Positions 40,099 to 52,419 of a DNA stretch of 64,000 nt are shown here, piece by piece. Numbering within the stretch: the first letter of the stretch is position 1; every line of letters begins with the position of its first letter. Made by a program: the position numbers and the translations under genes. Under the pieces are notes generated by a model that saw only the letters and a program-made list of their open reading frames with translations, searched no databases and had not been told where the DNA came from. Source of the DNA: Rhizopus arrhizus (lineage: Eukaryota > Mucoromycota > Mucoromycetes > Mucorales > Rhizopodaceae); NCBI GenBank assembly GCA_024220505.1, contig JAKZZE010000007.1, positions 2,016,982-2,080,981 of the forward strand, written 5' to 3'.

Positions 40099-42486
40099 AT
40101 ACAAGTTCAGTACTCATAATGAAAAAAATCTTATTTTGATTAGCATATTGGATATAAGGCTATAAATCCCTTTAACAACAACGTAACACTGTAGAGATAA
40201 TGGAAGGTGTCAAATAACATATCATTTTGCAGTGCAACTTGTTAACAGATACAAAACCTGAAGCTTTGTTTAAAAACTCTTAAAACGATTTTTTTTATTA
40301 CAGCTACAAAACGTATAAAAGTAGTTTCTTGTAAAAGGTTTTAAGCATAGAAACATATGCATAGAATTTATTTGGATTATAGTCGAAGAGTGATTTACGT
40401 GAATACAGCAATACATAAGAGAAGATTAGATATATATTTTGGATGGAGTTTTGATGGTAATTAAAAAAAAAAAAAAAAGAAACATGGAAAAAGAAGTTAT
40501 TAAATCATAGACATAGGCATAAAAGCATAAAAAAATAAAAAAAAAAGAAGGCTACATAAATGAAATGAAGAAAAAGGCATTAAAGATCGGAAAGCATACT
40601 ATTATGTCTACCACCCGTTCTGGCACTCGTCCTACTTCTCGTCGTCAAAATAAAAAGAGAAGAATAGAATTGTTTCTTTTTCCTTTTATTGTTTTATCTT
40701 TGTTAAATAAATTTTACTATTGTTTGTTAACTGTCGTTTAGAATTGTCTTGTCATGACTAGATCTCCATGATGGTAATGTTGGTACTTTTTTATATAGCT
40801 TAGTTATTATTCTTCAATGCCATTGGTCCTATGACGTTAATTATATGAAATAAACTTGCATGGATTTTAAAGCATTATTTTATTTTTTTATTTTTTTATG
40901 GCTCTTTTCTTTTTTTTTTTTTTTTTTTTTTTTTTCGTATATTCATTATTACTCTACTTTGTTAACAGTTTTTGATACTTTTAGTTATTGCTGATATGCA
41001 CCATGTTTTGAAAACAAAATAGCTAAAACTAAATCAGCTCAAACAGTCAACGCATTACAAATGAAAAAAAAAAAATAACAATTATTATGTTGCATGGGTA
41101 TGAAGTTGTTGAATGTTGTATTCCTTTTAACCATTTCTTTTTATCTTTGCTTATAGTAAGCTCTAGTATTCTTTTACTTCAAATATTGCGAGAGCTTTAG
41201 TCAAACAAGATGTTTTTAACGAATGGTTCACTAATTAAAGAAAACTTAGTTATGGCTACATTACAACATGCAACAACCCTTGCTCTTCTTCATATCTTTA
41301 TTTGTATTTCTTTCCGCTCCTTACCTTGACACTTTACTGACTCTATCTGTAGTGTGCAACCTAGCTGTATAATCAATACTCTATCATGCTGTAGACCAGT
41401 TTGTCGCAACTATTCATCCTCTGCTTTTGTATACTATGCTTGGTGTGTTGTTTCATATTGTGTATGCTGTTGATATTAGGTAAAATTATACTCTATGTTG
41501 CTTCAGATAGATTGAACCTTAACCAACATCATATTGTATAGATAGTATGTTTGAACAAGACAAAAGGTATAATTTGTTTGCTTGTTACTTTTTTCTTAAC
41601 TGATGTTTTTTATTTATTAGATTTTAATACTTTGTTTTATTTTGCAATGTGGATTTTGTATGAAGCAACTGTAATGATATTAACGATAACAGCAATGATG
41701 ATAGAGTATTATGAAACCCAATAAAGCATAGGCGCACGGACTTGAGGAAAAGTAACAATGGTTGTATAAGACAATTATCCATCATGTGATAAAAAAAAAA
41801 AAGGAAAACAATTTTGGTAAATAGAAATAAAATTGCATATGTTTAAATATTAATTACTCTGTTGAATGTAGATTGCAATGTAGATTGTTGAAAGTAATTA
41901 AATCTGCTAAATGGGTTGCATTGAATATTGTCGAGGACAGGTAAGTAATGACGTACAATTATATTGGATCTGTTCATTCTGTATTCCTTTTTTTTTATTA
42001 TTCCTTTTCTTTTATTATTCTTTTTCTTTTATTATTTTTTTTTTTTTTTGCTATTACTTTTTTTTTGTTATTACTTTTTTTTTTTATTCAAATGAATAAT
42101 ATAATAAAATAAATAAAGCATCGTATTATTAAATCATTTAAATTTGTCCATTTATACTGCCCTATACAATAATAAACCTACCCATTTTACTGGACATAAT
42201 TGATTAAACATAGCCATACTCTGCTTATATACAGAACAGCTAATGTCTGCCTCGTCCAATTAAATTGTTATACTTTAGACCAATTTTACTCCATTTTACT
42301 CCAATTTTGCCTCATCCAATTAAATTGTTATGTGAAAGCGTATGAGAGTTCATGTAGCATCATGTTTTACTCCAATGTTATTCCAATCTTATTCTAAATT
42401 ATGCTAAATTCGACATTTTTAGCATCTTTATTTTACTAATCCGCGCCTACAATGAGTGTTATGCGGAGATTTTTTGCGCCGTAGTG
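38532..42486. mobile_element. CACTA (CMC/EnSpm-like) transposon copy 1, non-autonomous, 3955 bp
   Basis: Starts CACTACGGCGCAAAGAATC and ends with the inverted GATTTTTTGCGCCGTAGTG, a 19-bp terminal inverted repeat with one mismatch. It is flanked by a 3-bp target duplication CAA at 38529-38531 and 42487-42489. Removing it plus one CAA restores the Tc1 transposase frame. CACTA ends with 3-bp duplications define the superfamily. The interior is about 70-75% AT with homopolymers (A47 at 40051-40097), and no transposase ORF is visible. Copy 2 spans 47812-59925. Confidence 0.88.
40600..40740 (+). other. Conserved short reading frame inside the CACTA element
   Basis: Both CACTA copies (here and at about 58037) contain an ATG followed by MSTTRSGTRPTSRRQNK, GC-richer than its surroundings. 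After that the copies differ by a 1-nt indel and the frames diverge. It resembles a first exon or a captured gene fragment, but no splice partner was identified. Confidence 0.35.
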
Positions 42487-42837
42487 CAAAGACTTCTTTG
42501 GCTTCCCAATCGCACCAAGACCGACCTTATGGAGGGTTCCGCACACGTTTTCCGCACTTACTTTTCTTCCAGTGTCTTTTTCTAGCTCCTTAGCCACCTT
42601 TGTTGCACTGGATATGCGGTTTTTAGTCACTTGGCGCACACAATAGCGTTCATCAGCCGCAGATAGTAACTTGGGTCGACCGCCTTTTGGCTTTCCAAGT
42701 CCAAAGCAATGGGTTTTTTGGAGTCTCCCAACAGTACTCTTACTTAAGCTAGCAATCCTTTCCACTTCTCGAACCGACTTACTTTGTTTAAGTAAAGAAA
42801 TTGCTTGAACAACTGTATCTTGAGAGACTTGTTTCAT
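42487..42837 (-). pseudogene. Tc1-like transposase copy 1, N-terminal half
   Basis: Starts MKQVSQDTVVQAISLLKQSK at the ATG at 42837. It contains a paired-like helix-turn-helix (SVREVERIASLSKSTVGRLQK), GGRPKLL and a second HTH region. The frame runs into the CACTA terminus at KPKKSL, and the catalytic half lies at 38010-38531. The two halves are separated only by the CACTA element. Confidence 0.87.
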
Positions 42838-42997
42838 GTTGAGATATAATGAGCGAGTAATAAATCAGTAGGAGTTCAAAACTTCAGCAGTGAGTAAAGT
42901 TCGACTTAGAGACATACAATGCACATTTGTAAGCAGCTTGGTACATCTATACAAATTGTGGGTCACTATTTCATCGTTTTTTGTTTTTTTTCAAAAG

Positions 42998-43211
42998 TGC
43001 CGCAAAACTGTCCCAATGCACCGCTTGTTTTCTATCCCCTCTATCTCCGTCTGCGCTGTTTTAATTTATTTTTGCTTTACATTTTTTGGTATTACAAGAT
43101 TTTGGCTATCGAATGATATACAATAAGGTGTACATTAGCTTAACAACTATGGTGCTACAAGCCCTAGAAGAGAAAATTACGAAACATTGGGACAGTTTTG
43201 CGGGTCGCTGT
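42998..43211 (+). repeat. Right terminal inverted repeat of Tc1 copy 1
   Basis: Outer end ...CATTGGGACAGTTTTGCGGGTCGCTG is followed by TA, and an inner inverted site CCGCAAAACTGTCCCAATG lies near 43005. Tc1 copy 2 has the same outer/inner layout in a 211-bp TIR. No matching left TIR is present, consistent with loss at the solo LTR. Confidence 0.65.
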
Positions 43212-43215
43212 AATT

Positions 43216-46200
43216 ATGATTATGCCCAATATGAATACGAATATGACTGATATAAATCTAAACAACTCTATTAATTTTACATCTTATTCTACTACTGTCC
43301 CCGAATCTAGATCCTTTTCTCAAACCGAAAACCAATACGACCGTCCTTCATCCAGAAACAAACAAGTCAACGTTAATGTTGGATCTCTTAATTGCCGTAG
43401 CCTCATCAAAACCAACCAACCCACCACCAGTTCCGAATTCATCCGCTTCCTTCGATCACAATCACTAGATCTGCTCACCCTCCAAGAAACACATGCATCT
43501 GACCCCGAACAACAACAAATTCTTGACATGAAATTTCAAACCAAGTCCTCTGTCTGGTCTCATTATTGCGGCATTGTGAGTTTGAATCCTTCACTAGTTT
43601 TATCCTCTGCCTTTGTCGATAGAGATCAAAGACTTATAGCTTGCACTGTATCCCACATGAATCACACTTTTGAACCCTTTACCATCGTTACTATTTACGC
43701 ACCAGCCTCCTTATCGCCACGTCGTCAATATTATTATAACATCATGCAGCTACCAATTTTTTCGTTAATTCATGACCCCCCTATTGATGATATAGATACG
43801 ACTGATTTCAATCAATGTTATCACCTCAACCATCGATTACTAATAACTGGAGACTTCAATTATAGTCCTTCCTTTTATCATAACCATACTAACCTTCCTA
43901 CACAGACTCCCCTCCATGCGGCTCAAAAAGATTGGCATGAATTCCTCCTCACCAATTTTACTGAACTCACGCATTCATCGCTTGATGCTCCTCTACCAAC
44001 TTTTCAACGTGGCTCTAGTTCATCAACCCTCGACTACATATTTGGTTCTTCGTCTATCCATGACTGTATTCAGACTTCCAATATTGAATTCATCAACACT
44101 ACTTGGAGTGATCATGCCTTACTTTCTGTTCGTCTTCGCTTTGGTAGTGGTCAACATGGCAAAGGCCTATGGCGCGCTAATCCACATCTGGCACGTAATT
44201 CATTTTTTGTGAAATCATTATATCAATCTTTAGATTGGTTCTGCTCCTCTCGTCTGTTCCCTCCTGTCGACCTTACTAACAATGATAACTGTACTCCCAT
44301 CGAATCTACCCAATCTTTGTGGGAAGATGTCAAATCTGAAGTTAAAAGAGTTGCCCGATCCTTTGGCCGTCGACAGGCTTCCTGGAGACAAGCCCATCTT
44401 ACACGCCTCCAAAACAAACGCACCCGCCTGTTAACATCGGCAGAGTCCAATGGAACGCTACACATCCAATTAGTCAAAATTGAAGCCCTCATAGGTAATT
44501 TACAAAAAGACTTTGCTAACAACCAAATTTTGAAAGCAAGTAAACACTGGCGAGAGCATGGCGAGACATCGGCTGGCTATCTAAAACGATCCATTGCCAC
44601 TCGTGCTTCTCAACGATACATTTCCAGTCTACAACATCCTATTACTGGCCAACTTTGTACTTCATCCGTAGACCTTCAAGATGCAGCCAAGACATTCTAC
44701 CAACAATTGTACCAGTCAGATCCAACCAGTGACGCTAATGTCTCCATTCTATTGAACACTATCCCTGACAGCGACATCATTCCTTCCGATTCAAGACCAC
44801 CGCTCCTAGCTACATTTACCACTCATGATCTTGTCTCAGCCTCCTCCAGATCTCCTCGCAAAAGTAGCCCTGGTATTGATGGCATTCCATACGAGATTCT
44901 CTCACTGGTTTTCAAACACCCCGGGGTTGCCCCACTGGCTGTCAAAGTGTACAATGAAGCTCTGCTTCAAAGCGTTTTCCCTTCATCTTGGCTCTGTACT
45001 AGTACTGCCCTTCTCCCGAAAAAAGGTGATCTTACTTCGTTGAAAAACTGGCGGCCCATCTCTTTAATCAATACTGATGCTATAATTTTCACGCGTCTCT
45101 TGAATAGTCGACTAATGTCCGTCTTCTCTCATAGGATTTCTCCTTGTCAAATGGGTTTTATGCCCAAACGATTTATTGGAGAACATGGTCGTTTGTTACA
45201 ATTAGTCATGACTTCTGCTTCCATCCGGAAATCGTCTGCTGTTGGTCTTCTTCTTGATCAAGAAAAGGCGTACGATCGTGTCCATCCGTCTTATCTTTCC
45301 CAAGTCATGATTCGTTTTGGAGTTCCACAACCTCTAGTTACCACCATCATTGGATTGTTCTTTTCTACCAACATCAGTATCAACATCAATGGTTTCTTAA
45401 CTACGCCTTTTATAGCACAACGTGGACTTCGCCAGGGTGATCCACTTAGTCCTCTGCTTTTCAATATCGCCTTCGATCCTTTCTTGCGGCTCATTTCTTC
45501 CGATCCCCTTTATAAGGGCTTTTCATTCGGACTACTGCAAGACACTCGTTCCCCCGACGACAATCCCCGACCTCCATCGGAGGACGTCTGCCCTCCACCT
45601 CCTGTTAAGATACTGGCTTATGCCGATGATGTACTAGTGTTTCTTCACTCTCCTTCCGACTTTATACGTCTCAAGAACGCAGTAGACATATATGGTGCAG
45701 CTTCCAATGCTAAGCTCAACTTTAAAAAAACTCAGGCTTTCTCTCTATCTGGTGATCCGCTTTCTAATTGGCAACAATTTTTAATCTCCCACAACATTAC
45801 TTCCTGGCATGACCGTCTTTCCACGCACTCTTTGATATACCTCGGCTATCCAGTCTATTCATCTACTGCCCAACGCACCCTATACGTCAATCAACTAACG
45901 AATAAAATTGCACTGTCTTGCCAAATCCACTCACAAAGAAATCTGTCCATACGCGGTCGTGTTACTGTTCTTAACTGTCTCATTTTCTCAAGATTATGGC
46001 ATGTATTTCGGATATTACCTCTCACCAAAAAACAAATAGCTACATTCCAAGGTCTAGGTTCCAGATTTCTAAATGCCAATTCTTTCCCTAGAATCAGCTT
46101 CGCGACTCTCTCACTTCCTCGGTCTCAAGGTGGTCTTGGTGCTCTTGATCCAGCGGTCCAAATTCAAGCGCTGCAGTGGCGATGGCTGCTTCCCATGGCC

Positions 46201-46519
46201 CTCTCTTGTTCTCCTTCCATTCTTGTAGATTCTCTCTTTCCAAGTGTACTTTACCCTAGTGTAGCTTACGGTCTATACTTGCTTAAAAGCACAACTCCTC
46301 AGCCTTATCTAAACCATCAAATTACCAGTGCCTCTTCACTACTATTCCCAATCTTCAGATCCAAACACTTCTCGACCACAACACTTCATTGTTTCGCAGT
46401 CCTCTTTACTGCCTTTGATTCCCTCATTTGTCGTGCTTTTGATGATGCCGTCTTGTCTCCTACTACCATTCTCACTCTTCCTCTTACTTGTTTGATACAA
46501 GCTACTCCTCTGTTGCCTT
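43216..46519 (+). pseudogene. LINE Z1 ORF2: endonuclease and reverse transcriptase
   Basis: Open from the ATG at 43216 to the LTR at 46520, about 1100 codons. The APE endonuclease has GSLNCRSL, LLTLQETHA, ITGDFNYSP, STLDYIF and WSDHALLSV. Reverse transcriptase has GDLTSLKNWRPISL, LLDQEKAYDRVHPS, GLRQGDPLSPLLFN and ILAYADDVLVF. It is similar throughout to Z2 and clearly different from X and Y, closer in motif style to L1/Tx1-type LINEs. An LTR supplies an artificial TAG stop. The C-terminal part resumes at 47088 with about 165 residues missing by comparison with Z2. No ORF1 is present upstream, where the Tc1 TIR ends. Confidence 0.85.
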
Positions 46520-47087
46520 TGTTGTAGAACAGCAACTGATCGTAGTAGACATTGATAAATATAAGTCTTAATACAAGATCATAATTAAATAAAAATAAAA
46601 TATAAGTTTATTTAAATAAGATCATACAATCAATTCCAATTAAACATGTTCTTTTAGAATATGTTTTGTATTAATAAGAGTTCTTTGATAAGAAGAAGTA
46701 TCAACTAAAATAACAAGATCCAATCCAATATCAGGAATATTGTTAATCTTTCACATAATTGAAATAACGCGTAAAATAACGTTATTCAAATCAGTGAGGA
46801 ATTCCCAGAATAAAAGATAATCTATGACAGACATACAAAAGAACAAATTAAAAGTTTTCATAATCATAATTATAGATGACACTTGCTAAAGTACCTGAAT
46901 ATTAGAAGAACGCTTACAATAGAAGACATCAAGCCACTCACTCAATAAGATATAAATACCTGTCTTCAATTAGAATAATTTTTACTTTAACTTAAACTGA
47001 AATAAAGATCAGTCTCAAAAAGTATCTACACTGTTTCTTGATCTTTGTTTCCACCTTTTATTTTATTACCTTAACCATTATACAACA
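46520..47087 (+). repeat. Solo LTR, family C, inside LINE Z1
   Basis: 568 bp, TGTTGTAGAACAG...TATACAACA, a near-identical inverted copy of 34776-35342. TATAAATA and AATAAA lie near the right side. Flanks (GCCTT, TCCTG) do not match, and about 500 bp of LINE sequence is absent at the site. The insertion or subsequent LTR-LTR recombination removed host DNA. Confidence 0.87.
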
Positions 47088-47563
47088 TCCTGCACCTATG
47101 CAACATACAACGATTCCCGTCTCCTCTCTGTCCCCTTTGTTTGCAGGAACCTGACTCACTTATTCACTTTTTCTATACCTGCAACAAAATACAACCGGTT
47201 TGGATTAAAATTTCATCTTTGTTTATTGATAATGCTTGGCAATATACAATCCACCATTTCCTCTCTGATATCTCTGCTGCTGTTACCACCTTGTCACCTT
47301 TCCCTCTTCGCGACCCTCACATCTCCCTAGTACCTTCTCTGTCATCAAGCCAAATTGTTGCCTGTGTCCTACAAGCTATCTGGTCTGCTCGTTGGCAGTT
47401 CATCTTTCATTCTACTCCATTTCTCAGTGACAATGTCTTCTTACAAGCTCAGAAGCTCATACACCTTCTTGATGCCGAAATCCGCCTTGATGATGACCTT
47501 TGACAACAACAGCATTAGCAAAAAAACAAAAAAAAAATACAACAAAAAAAAAAAAAAAAAAAC
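47088..47563 (+). pseudogene. LINE Z1 ORF2 C terminus and poly(A) tail
   Basis: Resumes with a CPLC...HFFYTC zinc-finger motif, equivalent to CRLCGD...HFLFRC in Z2, and ends at a stop at 47501-47503. A-rich tracts at 47519-47563 form the 3' tail. The tail shows that family Z uses conventional poly(A)-primed retrotransposition, unlike X and Y. Confidence 0.78.
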
Positions 47564-47774
47564 TTCCATTTTATTTTACTTTTATTATATCTTAATATAA
47601 TCACTTGACTTTAAATAAACCGGAGTTCTCACTAGAGATATCCCCTATAAACAAAAAAAACGAACAACAAACTCCCATCGTCAACTGTTTATTTTTTTGT
47701 GATTATAAAGGATAAGGTCATGATGATGGTGGGTAAGTTGGGGGTGAAGAAAGAATTTGGCATTATTAATCCGA
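47564..47774. other. Short spacer between LINE Z1 and the split pseudogene
   Basis: AT-rich sequence with no recognised feature. It is probably the 3' UTR side of the pseudogene that ends at 47775. Confidence 0.4.
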
Positions 47775-50272
47775 TTACTCCATAATTGTTCGAACCAATG
47801 GACCGGAAGGTCACTACGGCGCAAAGAATCCTGCTTGAAGGATACGAATACTCGTTGCAGCATTTTTTTACAGCGCTTCTGGTGTATTTTTGAGTTTATT
47901 TTTGGTTGTTCTCCGCATTTTTTCTTAAAATGCTCTATTCATTTTTATTGCTCCACTTTTTTTTTTTTTTTGCAGGTAAATATTGAAATGGGCTGGATCT
48001 ACTTGGCAAAATCACTTTTTAAACTATATAAAACCTGAGTTTTGCTGTTAAAAGACGTAACGAACCGATATTACACAACTTGCATTTTTCTGCATTATGA
48101 TTGTAATGGTCGTAAAAAAGATTCCTTTTCATTAGTTTTTTTAAGCAATTACAAAGAAAGTAGATTGCGTACAATTTTTTTTTTTTTTTGTAGGGGCTCT
48201 AGGCCAAATTTATTAATAAATAGATATAATATTTGAAAGTCACGTGTTAGACAGCGGTGAGCTTTTATACATCAAGGAAAACGTGTAAACTAAATAATGG
48301 AGGCGGGGCTTACATTGCAGAGGGCACTGTATCAGATCGCATGGAAGTGATAAGTACCGTAATTTGTTGATATATAATCATTGAGTCAAAAGGAGTGTTA
48401 TCAAAAATAAAACGCCAGTGTGCCTTCCAGATACCAAGAAAAGCACAACCGATTATACTGTCATTTTGAATGAGTCGTAATTTCTGACGAGGAAAGATCA
48501 ATTTATACAGAGCGTTAGCTATATCTAACAGTGGCACGTCATGGACACCAAAAAATTGTTTCCAGAGTAGCCGCCAAATGATCAATTTGCTTGGACAACG
48601 AAAGAGGAAGTGGTCTGAGTTTTCGGGTGTAGAAGGGTCTCCACACAAACGACAATGTGAGTCACAGATATTGGGCACGAAGGCTTGCACTCGTTCAGCA
48701 TTGGGAAATTTCCTATGAAGTAGTCGGTACCATGGAGTTCTGATAGTCAACGGAATATCCATGTTCCAAAACCGTTTCCAAAAAGAGGAGGATCTTGTGT
48801 GGCCTAAAGTGCCAGCAAGGGACTGTTTAATTTTCTCGAGATGCGCTTGTCTAAAGGACTTTGGTGTAATTACAGACTTGTTTGGATCAATTAGCGGGTC
48901 CACCAAAGCACTGCAAAAAGCGTCAAAGGTACGATACCCAGAATTTACAGAATCAGAATCCGAAGAACGTGGAAGACATAACCGCGCAAAAAAAGGTAGT
49001 AATATTACTTCGCCAGACTGTATCCACCGTAAAAGTTTCAAGATACGGTATTTTCCAATGGTAAGTGAAGAATTTCCTTGGCTGAATGACGATGGAATAA
49101 GACATTGAAGCACAGGATCGAAGAAAAAGGCATCTTTAACAAGAACTTTGTCAAAGGAGTGCTGAACTGAAGGCTTGATCTGAGCAGGCCACGATACTGT
49201 AGCCGACAAAGGAAGTGAAAGACAAAATTCAGATGTCAATTGAGGAGGTTGATCCAAAGGAACATTCAATTCCTTGGATACCATAGCTCTATCAAAAAGA
49301 CTATCGAATGCACGATAAAGAATGGAACAGAGTCCAGGTCGATATTCATGCAACAGACCACGCCGTAGAGCTGGGAAGATGAAAGGCAATCGTCGATCTA
49401 AGAGCGGTAAAGTAGACATATTTTCCATGTGAGCACCAATCCATCGTACAGTCAGGGAAGTGGGATTGTTTTCATGAATTAGTGGAGTCATCCACCGAAA
49501 CTGTAAAGCCAACTGTTGGATAGCCGGATTCAAAACACCTAAACCACCTTGTTTGAGGGGAAGTTGAAGTACATCAAAAGAAACAGGTGGAAAGACTCTA
49601 AACATAAGAAATTCACGGCAGATGGATCCAATAGTACCAAGCAGACGTTGCGGAAACCATGAAACACGCAGTACATGCCATAGTGTAGACAAAATCAAAA
49701 CGTTGAGCACAGTCGCACGCCCTCGAACCGAAAGTTGGCGTTGTTTGTGAATATCACAAGCATGCTTAATTTTAGTAATCAAGCGATCTTGAAATACTTT
49801 TTTCTGTGAAGAAGAAGTAGCCAAAGGATAACCGAGATATATAAGCGGCTCTGAATCATTGCGGTCATGCCATTTTGTAATCCCATGTTCGTGAAGAGCC
49901 GGTAACCAGTGTGGATGCGGTCGACCAGAAACAGAAAAGCCACAGTTTTGTCATAGTTCATTTTCGCGTTAGAAGCTTGATTATAACACTGTATCAGTTG
50001 TTGTACCTCGGCTAAATCTTCTACATTTTTAAGATAAATTAAAAGATCATCAGCATATGCCAACACTTTAAGAGACTGCAAGGAGGAAGGGCCATAACTA
50101 GGAGAGGCAGTAGAATGCGGCGATAGGCTTGGAGGAGAAAATCCTTGTATGCGATTAGAATAAATGATCGATTTAATCAAAGGCTCCAAAACCAAGTTAA
50201 ATAACAAAGGGCTAATGGGATCACCTTGACGTAAACCTCGTTCAAGAGAAATGGGACGAGTCAAATAGCCAT

Positions 50273-50927
50273 TGTTAAGGATACATAAGATTATAGTCAC
50301 TTTATTTTAGTAAAAGGAATCGGATATGATCCTAAATAGTATGCTGACATAACTTGGAATCATTTATAACATTATTCCCAACACAGATCAATAGAATACT
50401 TTGATTAGATTTTTATATTAAGCTTTATTCATATTAACTTCACATAGTCAAATAAGATGACATGGTTGTAATGTAGTTTATTAATAATATGAGCATGTTG
50501 AATAAGGAATGACGATTACTTACCGGATCATCATTAGTCATGAAAACATTTATCCTGACTGAGATATTATTGTTAACAATGATATCCAATCACGGAACTA
50601 AGGATCTTTATATCCATTCGTACCGTCTCCTTAAATAGTTATATCTGAAACCATCCCAATAGCATAATTGACAATACAAGCTAGGAACAGGCTAAACTAA
50701 TAATTAGAAATAGTAATCATCTATTCTGTCAAATTGATTATAAATCTGTCCTAATTCTTTATCCGTATCATGTCTATAAATACTCTCACTTTTTACATGT
50801 AGAATTTATTTTTTATCTAATCATACAATAGTTATCTTAACTTAATAAAGAGATACCAAGTTCTAACAGTATTTCTTTATCTTTGATTGCTATATTATAT
50901 TTACTTAAAACTCCCCTTTCCTAAACA
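50273..50927 (+). repeat. Solo LTR, family D (655 bp), inside LINE Z2
   Basis: TGTTAAGGATACA...CCTTTCCTAAACA with a perfect 5-bp target duplication GCCAT at 50268-50272 and 50928-50932. It sits in the RT domain between VNVNG and YLTRPI. TATAAATA near 50776 and AATAAAG near 50842 give plus orientation. No other copy is in the window. Confidence 0.9.
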
Positions 50928-51727
50928 GCCATTCACATTAACCCGCATGGAAGTACCATAGAAGAGCCCTAAGATAGAGTCCACAAAAACTGTGGAGAAA
51001 TGAAAGCGATGCAAGACAGCCCGAAGATAGGTGGGATGAACCCGATCATAAGCCTTCTCTTGATCACACAATAAACCCACTTCATCTGATTGGCGTACAG
51101 AGGCTTGTTCACAGGCGATCTGAGCTAAGAGACCGTTATTAGCAATAAAGCGTTCTTTCATAAAACCACTTTGATGAGGTGTGATCAAAGGGGAAATAAC
51201 AGACACTAGACGTGCATTGAGCATGCGTGTGTAGATTTTTGCGTCGCAGTTGATCAATGTAATGGGTCGCCAATTCTTTAGAGAGGTGAGATCTCCTTTT
51301 TTTGGCAATAAGCAAACACTAGTCTCTAACCAGGAAGAGGGAAACAGATTCTTAGAAAGAGCATCGTTGTAGACGTTCAATATTAGATCTGAGTATTTCT
51401 TATGGTGAAAGATTAGATTCAAGAAAACGTACGATAAACCATCCGGACCAGGGCTGCTGGATTTTGGAGCTCGGGAGCTGTGAGCGGATATCTCTTGCAG
51501 ATCAAATGGTAACGTCATAAAATCGGCCTCTGCCTCGTCGAGCCGGCAGTCAGAGGGGATATGGGACATCATCCTATCCAATGAGGTGGAGCAGATAGGT
51601 TCAGCCGAGAAGAGATTGGCGTAGAAATCATGTACAATATCCAAAAGTTGTTCACAGTTGGAACAATGGTTCCCAGTCCTTGAATTCCAAAGCATGGGTA
51701 TAGAACGCTGAGCCTGTCGAGCGGTAG

Positions 51728-52067
51728 TGTCATGTTTTGACATGTCAATAAGATACAGTCTTATCATTCTGGACTAAATCTTTACAAATGAGTTTGAATA
51801 AGAATAGAACCTGATAATTATCACTGCCCTAAACAGCCAAGTTTCACTTTCATCTCAACAGTTGATTATTAACATCAGTCTATAAAATTTTTCTTATACA
51901 TGTCAAATCATATCGGTCGTAACTATTTTTGTCATCTAATCTCAGGTCTTGCTCAACTAATATAAATAGCCTTGAAATCTTTCTTTAATAAAAGTATTCG
52001 ACTTTAGAACTATTGTTCGGTCTCGTTAATTCTTCTTTTTCTTATTTTGAATACTTAAAACACTTCA
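51728..52067 (+). repeat. Solo LTR, family B (340 bp), inside LINE Z2
   Basis: TGTCATGTTTTGACATG...TTAAAACACTTCA with a perfect target duplication GGTAG at 51723-51727 and 52068-52072. It closely matches the 5' LTR of element B at 9526-9866. Removing it restores the LINE frame (YLKKSAT-ARQAQRS). Confidence 0.93.
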
Positions 52068-52419
52068 GGTAGCGGATTTCTTCAGATACCCTGCATCAGT
52101 CTCCCCATGTTCTCTCCATGTTCGTTCAGCTTTCAGAATAGCAATCTTCGTGGTTTCCTCCTGAAGGACCTGAATTTGCTGTTCGACTCTAGGCAGATGG
52201 GTAGTCAGAAAAGAGGCTGGTAGTGAATTCTGTAATAATCGTTGCCGTTTGCGCTGGAGGGCAGCCAATTGTTGTTTTCTCCAGTCCACATGTTTACGAC
52301 CGTAACCACGAATAAATTGTTTTACCCTTAGCTTAACCATGTCCCATAATATCTGTGGTGAGGAGCAAGAGAGATGAATATCTTGATCATATAGCTTTGT
52401 TAACATCTGAGCGAACTTA

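Noticed and set aside
47681..47863. 60-codon minus ORF that looked like a LINE C terminus
   Set aside because: It spans the CACTA end. Read in the pseudogene frame, this segment gives a short natural C terminus ending at 47775.
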